Source: Ruania alba (GTDB lineage: Bacteria > Actinomycetota > Actinomycetes > Actinomycetales > Beutenbergiaceae). From it: a DNA stretch of 64,000 nucleotides. This document shows positions 25,210-33,431 of this stretch, piece after piece. A model generated the notes under the pieces. The model had not been told where the DNA came from. It saw nothing but the letters and a program-made list of their open reading frames with translations, and did not search any database. The translations under genes and the position numbers were made by a program. Position 1 is the stretch's first letter; each line of letters begins with the position of its first letter. The stretch is from NCBI RefSeq assembly GCF_900105765.1, contig NZ_FNTX01000001.1, forward strand, positions 1-64,000, read 5' to 3'.

Positions 25210-26798
25210 GGCCAGCACCGGACCGGCCACGGCGACCCAACGTCGTCATCATTCTCGCCGACGATCTCGGGTACTCCGACATCGGCAGCTACGGCGGTGA
25301 GATCAACACCCCGAACCTGGACGCTCTTGCCGCCCGTGGCGTGCGGATGTCGCAGTTCTACAACACTGCCCGGTGCGCACCATCGCGAGCCTCGCTGCTG
25401 ACTGGGCTGCATCCGCACCAGACCGGGATCGGCGTACTGGTCAACGACGACGGCCCAGGCGGCTATCCGGGCAGATTGAATGACCGGTGCGTGACGATCG
25501 CGGAGGTGCTCGGCGGTGCCGGCTACTCGACCTACATGTGCGGGAAGTGGCACGTCACCGGCGAACGAGACCGGCCCGACGACTCCTGGCCGACCCGTCG
25601 CGGTTTCGATCACTTCTTCGGCACGATCGACGGTGCGGCGAACTACTGGAACCCGGTCACACTGACACGTGATGAGACACCCGTCGCGGAGCGTGAGCTC
25701 CCGGAGGACTTCTTCTACACCGACGCCATCAGTGATGCCGCCGCTGAGTTCATCACAGCGCACGACGGCGAGGATCCGTTCTTCATGTACGTCGCCTACA
25801 CCGCCCCGCACTGGCCCCTGCATGCCCGGGAGGAGGACATCGAGGCCTACCGGGGACGCTACGACGGCGGGTGGGACGAACTACGTCGGCAGCGGCACGA
25901 TCGGCTGAAGTCAGAAGGCATCGTGAAGGAGCACTGGCCGCTCTCGGAACGGGATCCTGACGTGCCGGCGTGGGACGAGGTCGACCAGAAGGAGTGGCAG
26001 GCCCGTCGGATGGAGGTGTACGCGGCGCAGGTGGAGGTGATGGACGCCGGCATCGGCCGCATCATCGCGACTCTCGAGGACCAGGAGGTGGGCGAGGACA
26101 CGATCGTGTTGTTCCTCTCCGACAACGGCGGCTGTGCCGAGGGCATGCGGCCGGGTTACCTCGACGAAGCGCCCAGCCGGCTGGCGAGCATGCTGCCGTA
26201 CACCCGCGACGGCGAGCGCGTCTTCCGCGGCAACGTTCCCGAGGTGATGCCCGGGCCGGAGTCGACCTATGCAAGCTACGGGCGCGGCTGGGCGAATCTG
26301 TCCAACACGCCGTTCCGGGAGTACAAGCACTGGGTGCACGAAGGCGGGATCGCCACCCCACTCATCGCCAGCTGGCCGGCGGGCCTCACCGCTCCGGGTG
26401 TGGTCCGCGAACGTCCGCACCAGCTGCCCGACATCATGGCCACGATCCTGGAGGTCACCGGTGCCACCTATCCGCGGGAGCGTGGCGGCCATCCGGTGCA
26501 TGCGCTCGAGGGGATCAGCATGCTCGCGACCTGGCGGGGAGAGGCAGATGGTCCAGAACGCCCGTTGTTCTGGGAGCACGAGGGGAATGCGGCCCTGCGC
26601 CATGGCCGGTGGAAGCTTGTACGCAAGTATCCCGGGCTCTGGGAGCTGTACGACATAGAGACTGATCGCACCGAGCGGCACGACCTGGCGTCGGTGCGGC
26701 CGGACATGGTCGATCGTCTGGCCGATGCCTACCAGGAATGGGCCGACCGGTGCGGGGTGATCCCTCGAGACCGGATCCTTGCACTCGCCGAGAGGTGA
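25206..26798 (+). CDS. Type I arylsulfatase (S1_4-like), cytoplasmic
   Basis: A 530-residue arylsulfatase-A-like enzyme starting at ATG 25206 within the last codons of the DUF624 gene. The frame is open upstream to 24576, but that part is only a shadow of the DUF624 gene. Metal ligands are Asp19-Asp20 in VVIILADDLGYSDIGSYGG and the later FLSDNGGC. The formylglycine motif is CAPSRASLLTG (Cys57). HPHQTGIG and CGKWHVTGE are conserved active-site segments. No signal peptide. As the last gene of the importer operon it probably desulfates the imported ligand. Confidence 0.95.
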   Translation: MRPAPDRPRRPNVVIILADDLGYSDIGSYGGEINTPNLDALAARGVRMSQFYNTARCAPSRASLLTGLHPHQTGIGVLVNDDGPGGYPGRLNDRCVTIAEVLGGAGYSTYMCGKWHVTGERDRPDDSWPTRRGFDHFFGTIDGAANYWNPVTLTRDETPVAERELPEDFFYTDAISDAAAEFITAHDGEDPFFMYVAYTAPHWPLHAREEDIEAYRGRYDGGWDELRRQRHDRLKSEGIVKEHWPLSERDPDVPAWDEVDQKEWQARRMEVYAAQVEVMDAGIGRIIATLEDQEVGEDTIVLFLSDNGGCAEGMRPGYLDEAPSRLASMLPYTRDGERVFRGNVPEVMPGPESTYASYGRGWANLSNTPFREYKHWVHEGGIATPLIASWPAGLTAPGVVRERPHQLPDIMATILEVTGATYPRERGGHPVHALEGISMLATWRGEADGPERPLFWEHEGNAALRHGRWKLVRKYPGLWELYDIETDRTERHDLASVRPDMVDRLADAYQEWADRCGVIPRDRILALAER

Positions 26799-26811
26799 GT
26801 GACGCCCTGGA

Positions 26812-28068
26812 TCACAGATCGATGTAATCGACCGGGTCGCGGTAGAAGTCGTCCAGGAGCACGGCGGCCGGGGACACGGTGAACTCTTGGTTCCCGAACG
26901 AGGGCGCACGCACCAGCGTCTGGACGTCACGCGTCACCCGGGAGTCGAGCGCTTCCTCCACCCCGGCCCAGATGTCGGTCAGGTACGTCGGTGTGTCCAG
27001 GGTGCCGCCGACGACCAGGATCTCGGGGTCGAAGAGCTCGATCAGGCGAGCGGCGGCGCGGCCGACGCGATGGGCCCGCTGGTGCAGCAGGGCAGCGGCG
27101 GCCGCGTTGCCGTCGTCGGCCGCCTCGAGCAGGTGGTCCATCGGATCGGTGTCATGGGGTGCCAGGAGGCCCGCCTCGGTGGCGTCGGCCACCACCGCCA
27201 TCTGGCTCGTGGCAGCGTTCAGGCAGTCCATCCGTCCACACCGGCACCGGTGTGCTGTCTCCTCACCGACACTGAGGTGGTCCACCACCCCGGCAGCATG
27301 GTGGGCCCCTTGCACAATCCGACCGTGGGAGAGCGCCGCCATCGCGACGACGTTGCCGACGAACAGGTAGACGAGGTTCTCCACGTGCGGGCTGTTGCCG
27401 AACAGCCGCTCTGCCAGCACGCCGGCGAACTCGTTGGCGGCCACCCGGGTCGGCAGCCCGGTCGCATGCTCGAGCTCGCCGGTGACGGGCACGTCGCGCC
27501 AGTCCATGGTCGGGTGCTCGATGATCCGTCCGCTCTGATGGTTCACCCAACCGCCGGTGGAGACGCCGATCCCAATCACCGTCTGGGGGATCCGCGCGAT
27601 GAGGGCCCGCACGGCGGCGATGATCTGTGGCAGCTCGCGTTCGGCGCTGCTGTCCCGGTGCGGGGAGTGCTCGGTATGGCTGACCCGCCCGAGCAGGTCC
27701 ACGACGCCCAGCCGCGTCGAGAGCGCGCCGATATGCACCGCGATCACCACATAGTCCCCACTGATCCGGACCGGCACGAGCGGGCGCCCGGGCGAACCGC
27801 TGGGGACGGCCGCATCCTCGACCAGCACGCCCTTCTGCAGCAGCGTGCCGGTGAGACGGGTGACGGTGGCCGTCGTCAGACCGGTGCGGGTGGCGAGCTG
27901 GGACCGCGCCAGCCCGGCGCCGTACCTCAACTCCGCGAGCACCGCAGCGAGGTTGGCCCGGCGCAGGACGGCGGTCGTGGCGTAGCCGCTCGTCGCCTCC
28001 TGGTCGGGGCCGGAGGGCCGGCCGGCACGGAATTGGTTCACATACGACAATTTATCAGCGCGCCGCAC
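26812..28068 (-). CDS. ROK-family transcriptional regulator
   Basis: A 418-residue ROK (NagC/XylR-type) regulator. A winged helix is at residues 30-90 (VLRRANLAAVLAELRYGAGL, SQLATRTGLTTATVTRLTG), followed by the sugar-kinase-like fold. The ROK zinc motif appears as HRCRCGRMDCLNA and the sugar site as VIGIGVSTGGWVNHQSGRI. The kinase-like part is probably only a sensor. It faces the end of the ABC/sulfatase operon and likely controls the island. The start is GTG at 28068. Confidence 0.93.
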   Translation of the reverse strand: MRRADKLSYVNQFRAGRPSGPDQEATSGYATTAVLRRANLAAVLAELRYGAGLARSQLATRTGLTTATVTRLTGTLLQKGVLVEDAAVPSGSPGRPLVPVRISGDYVVIAVHIGALSTRLGVVDLLGRVSHTEHSPHRDSSAERELPQIIAAVRALIARIPQTVIGIGVSTGGWVNHQSGRIIEHPTMDWRDVPVTGELEHATGLPTRVAANEFAGVLAERLFGNSPHVENLVYLFVGNVVAMAALSHGRIVQGAHHAAGVVDHLSVGEETAHRCRCGRMDCLNAATSQMAVVADATEAGLLAPHDTDPMDHLLEAADDGNAAAAALLHQRAHRVGRAAARLIELFDPEILVVGGTLDTPTYLTDIWAGVEEALDSRVTRDVQTLVRAPSFGNQEFTVSPAAVLLDDFYRDPVDYIDL

Positions 28069-28080
28069 TGTGACCGGAGG

Positions 28081-28731
28081 CTACTCCTGTCCGGCCTCGC
28101 GCTGGGCGGTCGCCTCGTCCAACCCAGGCTCCTCCTCGTCCGGCCGCCCGCGCAGCACCAGCCACGTCGCCACCGCCAACCCGAGCCCGCCGACCACCGC
28201 CACCGCGGCACCGGTCCCAGAGGGAAGCAGGTCGGCGAGCAATCGACGGCTGGGGGAGTCCGGGTTCACCAGCACCACGGTGGAGAAGGCCAGCACCAGC
28301 ACGGCGGCGATCCCGCGCGGCAGCACCGGGCGCACCCGTTCCACCCGGTTCACCAGCACCTGGCCGGAGCGCAGGATCCGGCGCACGCCGAGCACCCGCA
28401 GCGCCGCGACCACCCGCACCAGCCGCAGGATCTGCACCGGGCCCAGCGCCAGCACCACGCCGATGACGATGAGCACGGTGAGCAGCACCAGCCACCACTG
28501 CCGTCGCAGCCAGGCCCGCTTGTCCGCCGAGACCACGAACAGCACCACCGTCTCGGCAGTGAGCACCGCACCGGAGACGATATTGACCACCAGACCCACC
28601 GTCGTCCACGGCTCCGGCAGCAGGGTGAGGAACAGGGCAGGTACCGCCGCCAGCGCAGCCACCAGCACCGGCAGCCCGAACCTGCGGGCCCACTTCTCCT
28701 GCGTTGTCTCCTCGGGTGCCGTGTCCGTCAC
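28081..28731 (-). CDS. Voltage-sensor-like membrane protein without an ion-selectivity filter
   Basis: A 216-residue membrane protein, GTG start, overlapping the preceding transglutaminase gene by 4 bp. Five or six helices are seen at about residues 20-38, 42-67, 79-98, 139-156 and 174-193. Residues 99-121 form an arginine-repeat helix (LRLVRVVAALRVLGVRRILR; Arg103, 106, 112, 117, 118, 121) like the S4 voltage sensor of ion channels. No TVGYG-type filter or pore helix lies between the last two helices. It could be a pore-less voltage-sensor protein or a degenerate channel. Function unknown. Confidence 0.7.
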   Translation of the reverse strand: MTDTAPEETTQEKWARRFGLPVLVAALAAVPALFLTLLPEPWTTVGLVVNIVSGAVLTAETVVLFVVSADKRAWLRRQWWLVLLTVLIVIGVVLALGPVQILRLVRVVAALRVLGVRRILRSGQVLVNRVERVRPVLPRGIAAVLVLAFSTVVLVNPDSPSRRLLADLLPSGTGAAVAVVGGLGLAVATWLVLRGRPDEEEPGLDEATAQREAGQE

Positions 28732-29561
28732 GGCATCCGCACCGCCGCGCCCCGGTCCTCGACCGGAAGCTGCCCGTCCACGGTGGCCGTCACGGCCTGC
28801 TTCCCCATCCGGATCCCGGCACCGTAGGCGGACAGGAACGCGGTATCCGCCGCGTCCCTCCCGGTGGCCACCCGCAGCAGCGCCCGGCGCGGCGCCAGCC
28901 GGGTGGCGTCCACCACGTGCCAGTGCCCGTCCACCCACGCCTCGGCCACAGCGTGAAAGTCCATCGGGCGCAGCCCCGGCGCATACACCGCAGCCAGCCG
29001 CGCCGGCACGTCCATCGACCGCAGCACTGCAACCACCAGGTGGGCGTAGTCCCGGCACACTCCCTGCCCCTGCAGGAACGTCGAGACCGCGCCGTCGGTC
29101 ACCCGGCTGGACCCGGGCACGTAGAACAGGCGCTCGCCCACCCAGTCGGCCACCGCGTGCACCAGCTCCAGGCCGCTCGTCCCCGCGAACTCCCGCCGCG
29201 CCGTGGGCAACAGCTGGTCGGACTCGGCGTACCGGCTCGGGCGCAGGTAGGTCAGCAGGTCGGTGGCACCCGGCTCAGGCGACTGCTCGGCGGCATCGGC
29301 GGGATCGCCGTCCACCTGGGCGCGATACCGCACGGTCACGGCTCCAGCAGCACCGTCGGCACGGGTCAGGTCCACCAGGTGCAGCACACCGCAGTGCGGG
29401 GTGCCCACGTCCACCACGTCCACGGGCGCACCGTCCATGTGCACGGCGAGTTCGTCGTCGATCGCCAGCCCGGGCACGTGCGCCACGGCGATCATCAGCG
29501 CCAGCTGGGTGGAGCCGACCCCAGCGGTGAGGTTCAGCTCAGTGGTGACGGTGCGGCGCAC
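28728..29561 (-). CDS. Transglutaminase-like cysteine protease family protein
   Basis: A 277-residue protein from GTG 29561, six bases behind AAGGAG. The catalytic triad is visible: Cys169 in GQGVCRDYAHL, His203 in MDFHAVAEAWV, and Asp218 in HVVDATRLAP. The N-terminal part (VTTELNLTAGVGSTQLALMI) forms the usual beta domain. No signal peptide. Bacterial members are thought to act as proteases or amidases on peptides; the substrate is unknown. It is translationally coupled to the voltage-sensor-like gene downstream. Confidence 0.87.
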   Translation of the reverse strand: MRRTVTTELNLTAGVGSTQLALMIAVAHVPGLAIDDELAVHMDGAPVDVVDVGTPHCGVLHLVDLTRADGAAGAVTVRYRAQVDGDPADAAEQSPEPGATDLLTYLRPSRYAESDQLLPTARREFAGTSGLELVHAVADWVGERLFYVPGSSRVTDGAVSTFLQGQGVCRDYAHLVVAVLRSMDVPARLAAVYAPGLRPMDFHAVAEAWVDGHWHVVDATRLAPRRALLRVATGRDAADTAFLSAYGAGIRMGKQAVTATVDGQLPVEDRGAAVRMP

Positions 29562-29592
29562 GCGCAACTCCTTGTCGACGGACGACGCGATG

Positions 29593-30915
29593 TTACCGGT
29601 CCAGCCGGCCCAGCACATGATCGGTGTACTCATTGCCGAACAACCACGGCCCGACGGCGGCCCGCACCCTTTGCACGTCTGCCCACCTCGGATAGGTGGT
29701 CGCCAGGTCTGAGGCCCGACGGCGGTGCAGCTTCCCCCAGTGCGGGCGCCCGTCGTAGCCGCGCATGATGGCCTCCACTGCGCGGAAGTACCGGGCGTGG
29801 GGGAGGCGGTGGTATTGGTGCACTGCCACGTAGGCGGTCGGGCGACCGTACGCCGTCGAGAGCCACACCTGGTCGGCGGCGGCAAACCGCACCTCGATCG
29901 GGAAGGGGACGTTCTCCCCGCTACGGTGCAGCCACTGCTGGATCTCCCGCAGCGCCGGCACCACCGCCTCGGCGGGAATCGCATACTCCATCTCCGTGAA
30001 CCGCACCCGGCGCGGGGAGACGAAGACCTCGTGCGAGGTGGCCGTGTAGCGACGTGTCGAGAGCGCACGGGAGGCGAGCCGGTTCAGGTGCGGGGTCAGG
30101 GACGGCGCCGCGGTCGCGATCCGGTTCGTCACCTCGAACAGGCCGTTGCTGATCACCTCGTCCTCGAGGAACCGGCGGGCGGGAGGCAGCGGCGGAGCCG
30201 AGGAGCCGCGGGTGTTCGTCTTCGTCAGCGCCAGCTCGGTGTGCGGGAACCAGTAGAACTCGAAGTGGTCGGCGGCAACCAGATCGTCCAGCGACTCCAG
30301 CACGTGGTCCAGGCGCTTCGGCGTCTCGGTCGCGGTGAGCGTGAAGGCAGGCACGCAACGCAGCGTGACCGCGGTGAGCACCCCGGCTGTACCCAGCCCG
30401 AGGCGAGCCAGCTCGAAGAGGGAGGCTCCGCCGTCGGGAGACTCCGGCCCGACCTCGCGAACCTGACCATCGGCGGTGACCACCCGCAGCCCACGCACCT
30501 GCGTGGCCAACCCGCCCAGACGGGCCCCGGTGCCGTGGGTGCCGGTGGAGATCGCGCCCGCCAGGGACTGGGCGTCGATATCACCCATGTTCTCCATCGC
30601 CAGCCCGCGCTGGGCGAGCTCGCGGCACAGGGCGCGCAGCCGGATCCCGGCGCCCACCTGCACCAGCCGGGACCCGTCCGGTGCCGGGGTGCCGGTATGT
30701 TCGACGGCGTCCAGGTGGTCCAGGTGCAGCAAGATGCCGTCAGTGGCCGCGGCCGGGGTGAAGGAGTGCCCGGCCCCGACCACTCGGATGCGGGATCCGG
30801 TCTCGGCAGCGTGCCGGACGGCGTCGGCGACTTCGCCCTCGTCCCGTGGCGCGAGCACCCGCACCGGGTGCGCGGTGACCGTGCCGGACCAGTTCCGCCA
30901 GGTGTGCGCCGTCAT
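29593..30915 (-). CDS. D-arabinono-1,4-lactone oxidase-type FAD enzyme
   Basis: A 440-residue vanillyl-alcohol-oxidase-family flavoprotein. The FAD-binding PP-loop reads RIRVVGAGHSFTPAAATDGI and is followed by ISTGTHGTGARLGGLATQV. The C-terminal ALO domain ends with YDGRPHWGKLHRR, whose HWGK motif is diagnostic of aldonolactone oxidases (L-gulono/D-arabinono/L-galactono type). It oxidises a sugar lactone with reduction of oxygen or another acceptor. Arabinose-derived lactones are plausible given GH51 nearby, but the enzyme lies outside that operon. Confidence 0.9.
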   Translation of the reverse strand: MTAHTWRNWSGTVTAHPVRVLAPRDEGEVADAVRHAAETGSRIRVVGAGHSFTPAAATDGILLHLDHLDAVEHTGTPAPDGSRLVQVGAGIRLRALCRELAQRGLAMENMGDIDAQSLAGAISTGTHGTGARLGGLATQVRGLRVVTADGQVREVGPESPDGGASLFELARLGLGTAGVLTAVTLRCVPAFTLTATETPKRLDHVLESLDDLVAADHFEFYWFPHTELALTKTNTRGSSAPPLPPARRFLEDEVISNGLFEVTNRIATAAPSLTPHLNRLASRALSTRRYTATSHEVFVSPRRVRFTEMEYAIPAEAVVPALREIQQWLHRSGENVPFPIEVRFAAADQVWLSTAYGRPTAYVAVHQYHRLPHARYFRAVEAIMRGYDGRPHWGKLHRRRASDLATTYPRWADVQRVRAAVGPWLFGNEYTDHVLGRLDR

Positions 30916-30954
30916 CGGGCCATTGTGCCCGGCAGAGGCCCAGACGACGAAGGT

Positions 30955-30996
30955 GGCCTGAATGTCGCCGGATCGGCCGATCGCGACATCCAGGCC
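30955..30996 (-). terminator. Hairpin terminating the cys operon
   Basis: Arms GGCCTG-A-ATGTCGC and GCGACAT-C-CAGGCC with an inner loop of alternating GC, located 16 bases after the cysN stop and before the next minus-strand gene. Confidence 0.5.
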
Positions 30997-31011
30997 CCCC
31001 TCGTGGACGTT

Positions 31012-32424
31012 CTACGGGGTGCCGACCATCCCCGCGGCGAGGGTGTTCCCGTCGTGGGCGTCGATCAGCAGGAACGCACCGGTGCGGCGGGAGCGCTTGT
31101 AGTCCTCCGCCACGACGGCGTCCGCCAGCTTGATCCGCAGCGTGCCGATGTCGTTCAGCTCCAGCTGCTCGGCCGGCTCCGGGGCGGCGCTGAGCAGGTC
31201 GAGCCGCCCGGTCACCTCGGAGACGATCGCGCGCACGGTGCGGGTGGTCTGCTTGAGCAGCACCCGGGCGCCGGGGCGCAACGGCTGATCGCTGAGCCAG
31301 CTCACCGTGCCGGTGATCTCCTTGGTGCCCGACGGCGCCCCCTCAGCGGCCGCGATCAGATCACCGCGCGCGATGTCGATCTCGTCGCTCAACCGCAGAC
31401 TCACCGACTGTGGCGCGAACGCCTCCGCCAGCTCGCCGTCCGGGGTGTCGATCCCCTCCACCTGGGTGTACTTGCCACTGGGCAGCACCACCACGGTGTC
31501 GCCCACCCGCACCACACCAGCGGCAATCTGGCCGGCGTACCCGCGGTACTCCCGGTACTCCTCCGAGACGGCGGCTGCCTGGGGGCGCAGCACCGACTGC
31601 ACCGGCAGCCGGAACGGTTCGCCACCGGGGCTGTCGGCCACCGGGAGCGCCTCCAGCAGCTCCAGGAGGCTCGGGCCCTCGTACCAGGGCATCGAGTCGG
31701 TCGCCGGGGTCACCACGTTGTCGCCCACCAGCGCCGAGACCGGGATCGGGTGCACGTGCGGCACCCCGAGCGCGGTGGCGGCGTCGCGAATCTCCTCGGC
31801 GAGCTCGGTGAACCGCTCACGTGAGTAGTCCACCAGGTCGATCTTGTTCACGGCCACCACCACGTGCGGCACCCGGAGCAGGCCCACGACGGCGAGGTGG
31901 CGCCTGGTCTGCTCGAGCACCCCCTTGCGGGCGTCGATCAGCAGCACCACGGCATCCGCTGTGGAGGCACCGGTCACCGTGTTCCGGGTGTACTGCACGT
32001 GCCCGGGGCAATCGGCCAGGATGAAGGAACGCGTGGCAGTGGCGAAGTACCGGTAGGCCACGTCGATCGTGATGCCCTGCTCGCGCTCGGCACGCAGCCC
32101 GTCGGTCAGCAGGGCCAGGTCGGCGGTGTCCTGACCACGGTCGGTGGACACCCGCTCGATCGACTCCCACTGGTCGGCCAGCACCGACTTGGAGTCGTAC
32201 AGCAGCCGGCCCACCAGGGTCGACTTGCCGTCGTCCACCGAACCGGCGGTGGCCAGGCGCAGCAGCGTCCCGGCCGCCGTGGGGTCCACCGCGTCCGGGT
32301 CGACGGCGGTCGGGTCCGTGGCCAGGTCGTGCTCGCTGGTCGTGGCTTGCTCGGTCACAGTGCTCCAGGTGAGAGTGCCGGGGGAGGAGGTGTCGCCTGT
32401 CGTGGTGTCGGTGGTGGCGCCCAT
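31012..32424 (-). CDS. cysN: Sulfate adenylyltransferase subunit 1 (GTPase)
   Basis: A 470-residue GTPase subunit of ATP sulfurylase. GTP hydrolysis drives formation of adenylyl sulfate by CysD. G1 is AGSVDDGKST (residues 60-69), then DCPGH, then NKID. Beta-barrel domains 2 and 3 follow (PVQSVLRP, RGYAGQIAAGVVRVGDTVVV). The length shows that no APS kinase (CysC) domain is fused, which fits the direct APS reductase route in this operon. A 50-residue Thr/Asp-rich N-terminal extension is present. The start overlaps the cysD stop (ATGA). Confidence 0.96.
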   Translation of the reverse strand: MGATTDTTTGDTSSPGTLTWSTVTEQATTSEHDLATDPTAVDPDAVDPTAAGTLLRLATAGSVDDGKSTLVGRLLYDSKSVLADQWESIERVSTDRGQDTADLALLTDGLRAEREQGITIDVAYRYFATATRSFILADCPGHVQYTRNTVTGASTADAVVLLIDARKGVLEQTRRHLAVVGLLRVPHVVVAVNKIDLVDYSRERFTELAEEIRDAATALGVPHVHPIPVSALVGDNVVTPATDSMPWYEGPSLLELLEALPVADSPGGEPFRLPVQSVLRPQAAAVSEEYREYRGYAGQIAAGVVRVGDTVVVLPSGKYTQVEGIDTPDGELAEAFAPQSVSLRLSDEIDIARGDLIAAAEGAPSGTKEITGTVSWLSDQPLRPGARVLLKQTTRTVRAIVSEVTGRLDLLSAAPEPAEQLELNDIGTLRIKLADAVVAEDYKRSRRTGAFLLIDAHDGNTLAAGMVGTP

Positions 32425-33431
32425 CAGAAGTACCCCTCCTTCTTGCGGTCCTCCATGGCTGCTTCGGACATCCGGTCGTCGGCGCGGGTGGCGCCTCGTT
32501 CGGTGATCCGTGTCGCAGCCACCTCGGCCACCACGTCCTCCGGAGTCGCCGCCTCGGAGAGCACCGCACCGGTGCAGCTCATGTCACCGACCGTGCGGTA
32601 GCGCACCCGTTCGGTGCGCACGCTGGCACGCTCGGCCTCGGTCTTCGGCTGGGCGTGCTCCCCGACGGCGAGCAGCATCCCGTCGCGGTCGAAAACCTCC
32701 CGCTCGTGGGCGTAGTAGAGGGCGGGCAGCTCGATGCCCTCTGCCGCGATGTAGGCCCACACGTCCAGCTCGGTCCAGTTCGACAGCGGGAAGGCGCGCA
32801 CGTGCTCACCGGGCCGGTGCTTGCCGTTGTAGAGGTTCCACAGCTCGGGCCGCTGGTTGCGCGGGTCCCACTGGCCGAACTCGTCGCGCAGGGAGATCAC
32901 GCGCTCCTTGGCCCGGGCCTTCTCCTCATCCCGCCGGCCACCGCCGAACACGGCGTCGAACTTGTTCCCGGTGATGGCGTCCAGCAGCGGCTGGGTCTGC
33001 AGCGGGTTGCGCGTGCCGTCGGAGCGCTCCCGCAACCGGCCGTCGTCGATGTAGTCCTGCACCTTCGCCACGTTCAGCTTGACGTCGAGACGCGCAGCGG
33101 TGGAGTCGCGGTACTCGAGCACCTCGGGGAAGTTGTGCCCGGTGTCCACGTGCAGCACACCGAAAGGCACCTTGCCGGGCCAGAACGCCTTCGCCGCCAG
33201 GTGCAGCATCACCACCGAGTCCTTGCCGCCGGAGAACAGCAGCACCGGTCGCTCGAACTCGGCCACCACCTCACGGATCAGGTGGATGCTCTCGGTCTCC
33301 AGGGCCTCGGCCCGGGGCAGGCGGAATTGTCCGCGGTCCGAGGCGCTCGCGGTGGTCACGCCATCCGTGGTGCCGGTCGTCGATCGGTGGCCCGTCGTGT
33401 GCTCCACCAGTGTGGTCAGGTCAGTGTTCAT
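32424..33431 (-). CDS. cysD: Sulfate adenylyltransferase subunit 2
   Basis: A 335-residue catalytic subunit of ATP sulfurylase (ATP + sulfate to APS + PPi), acting with CysN. The PP-loop SGGKDS lies in RPVLLFSGGKDSVVMLHLA, and HVDTGHNFPEV, FGGGRRDEEKARAKER and the C-terminal DRKKEGYF are family signatures. A 35-residue Thr/Ser-rich N-terminal extension precedes the core. The ATG at 33431 overlaps the cysH stop. The frame is open further upstream but only as a cysH shadow. Confidence 0.96.
   Translation of the reverse strand: MNTDLTTLVEHTTGHRSTTGTTDGVTTASASDRGQFRLPRAEALETESIHLIREVVAEFERPVLLFSGGKDSVVMLHLAAKAFWPGKVPFGVLHVDTGHNFPEVLEYRDSTAARLDVKLNVAKVQDYIDDGRLRERSDGTRNPLQTQPLLDAITGNKFDAVFGGGRRDEEKARAKERVISLRDEFGQWDPRNQRPELWNLYNGKHRPGEHVRAFPLSNWTELDVWAYIAAEGIELPALYYAHEREVFDRDGMLLAVGEHAQPKTEAERASVRTERVRYRTVGDMSCTGAVLSEAATPEDVVAEVAATRITERGATRADDRMSEAAMEDRKKEGYF

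Noticed and set aside
24576-26798. A 740-codon frame that would fuse an extra N-terminus to the arylsulfatase
   Set aside because: The first 210 residues are an out-of-frame reading of the DUF624 gene and are Arg/Gly-rich without homology. The ATG at 25206 gives the normal sulfatase start.
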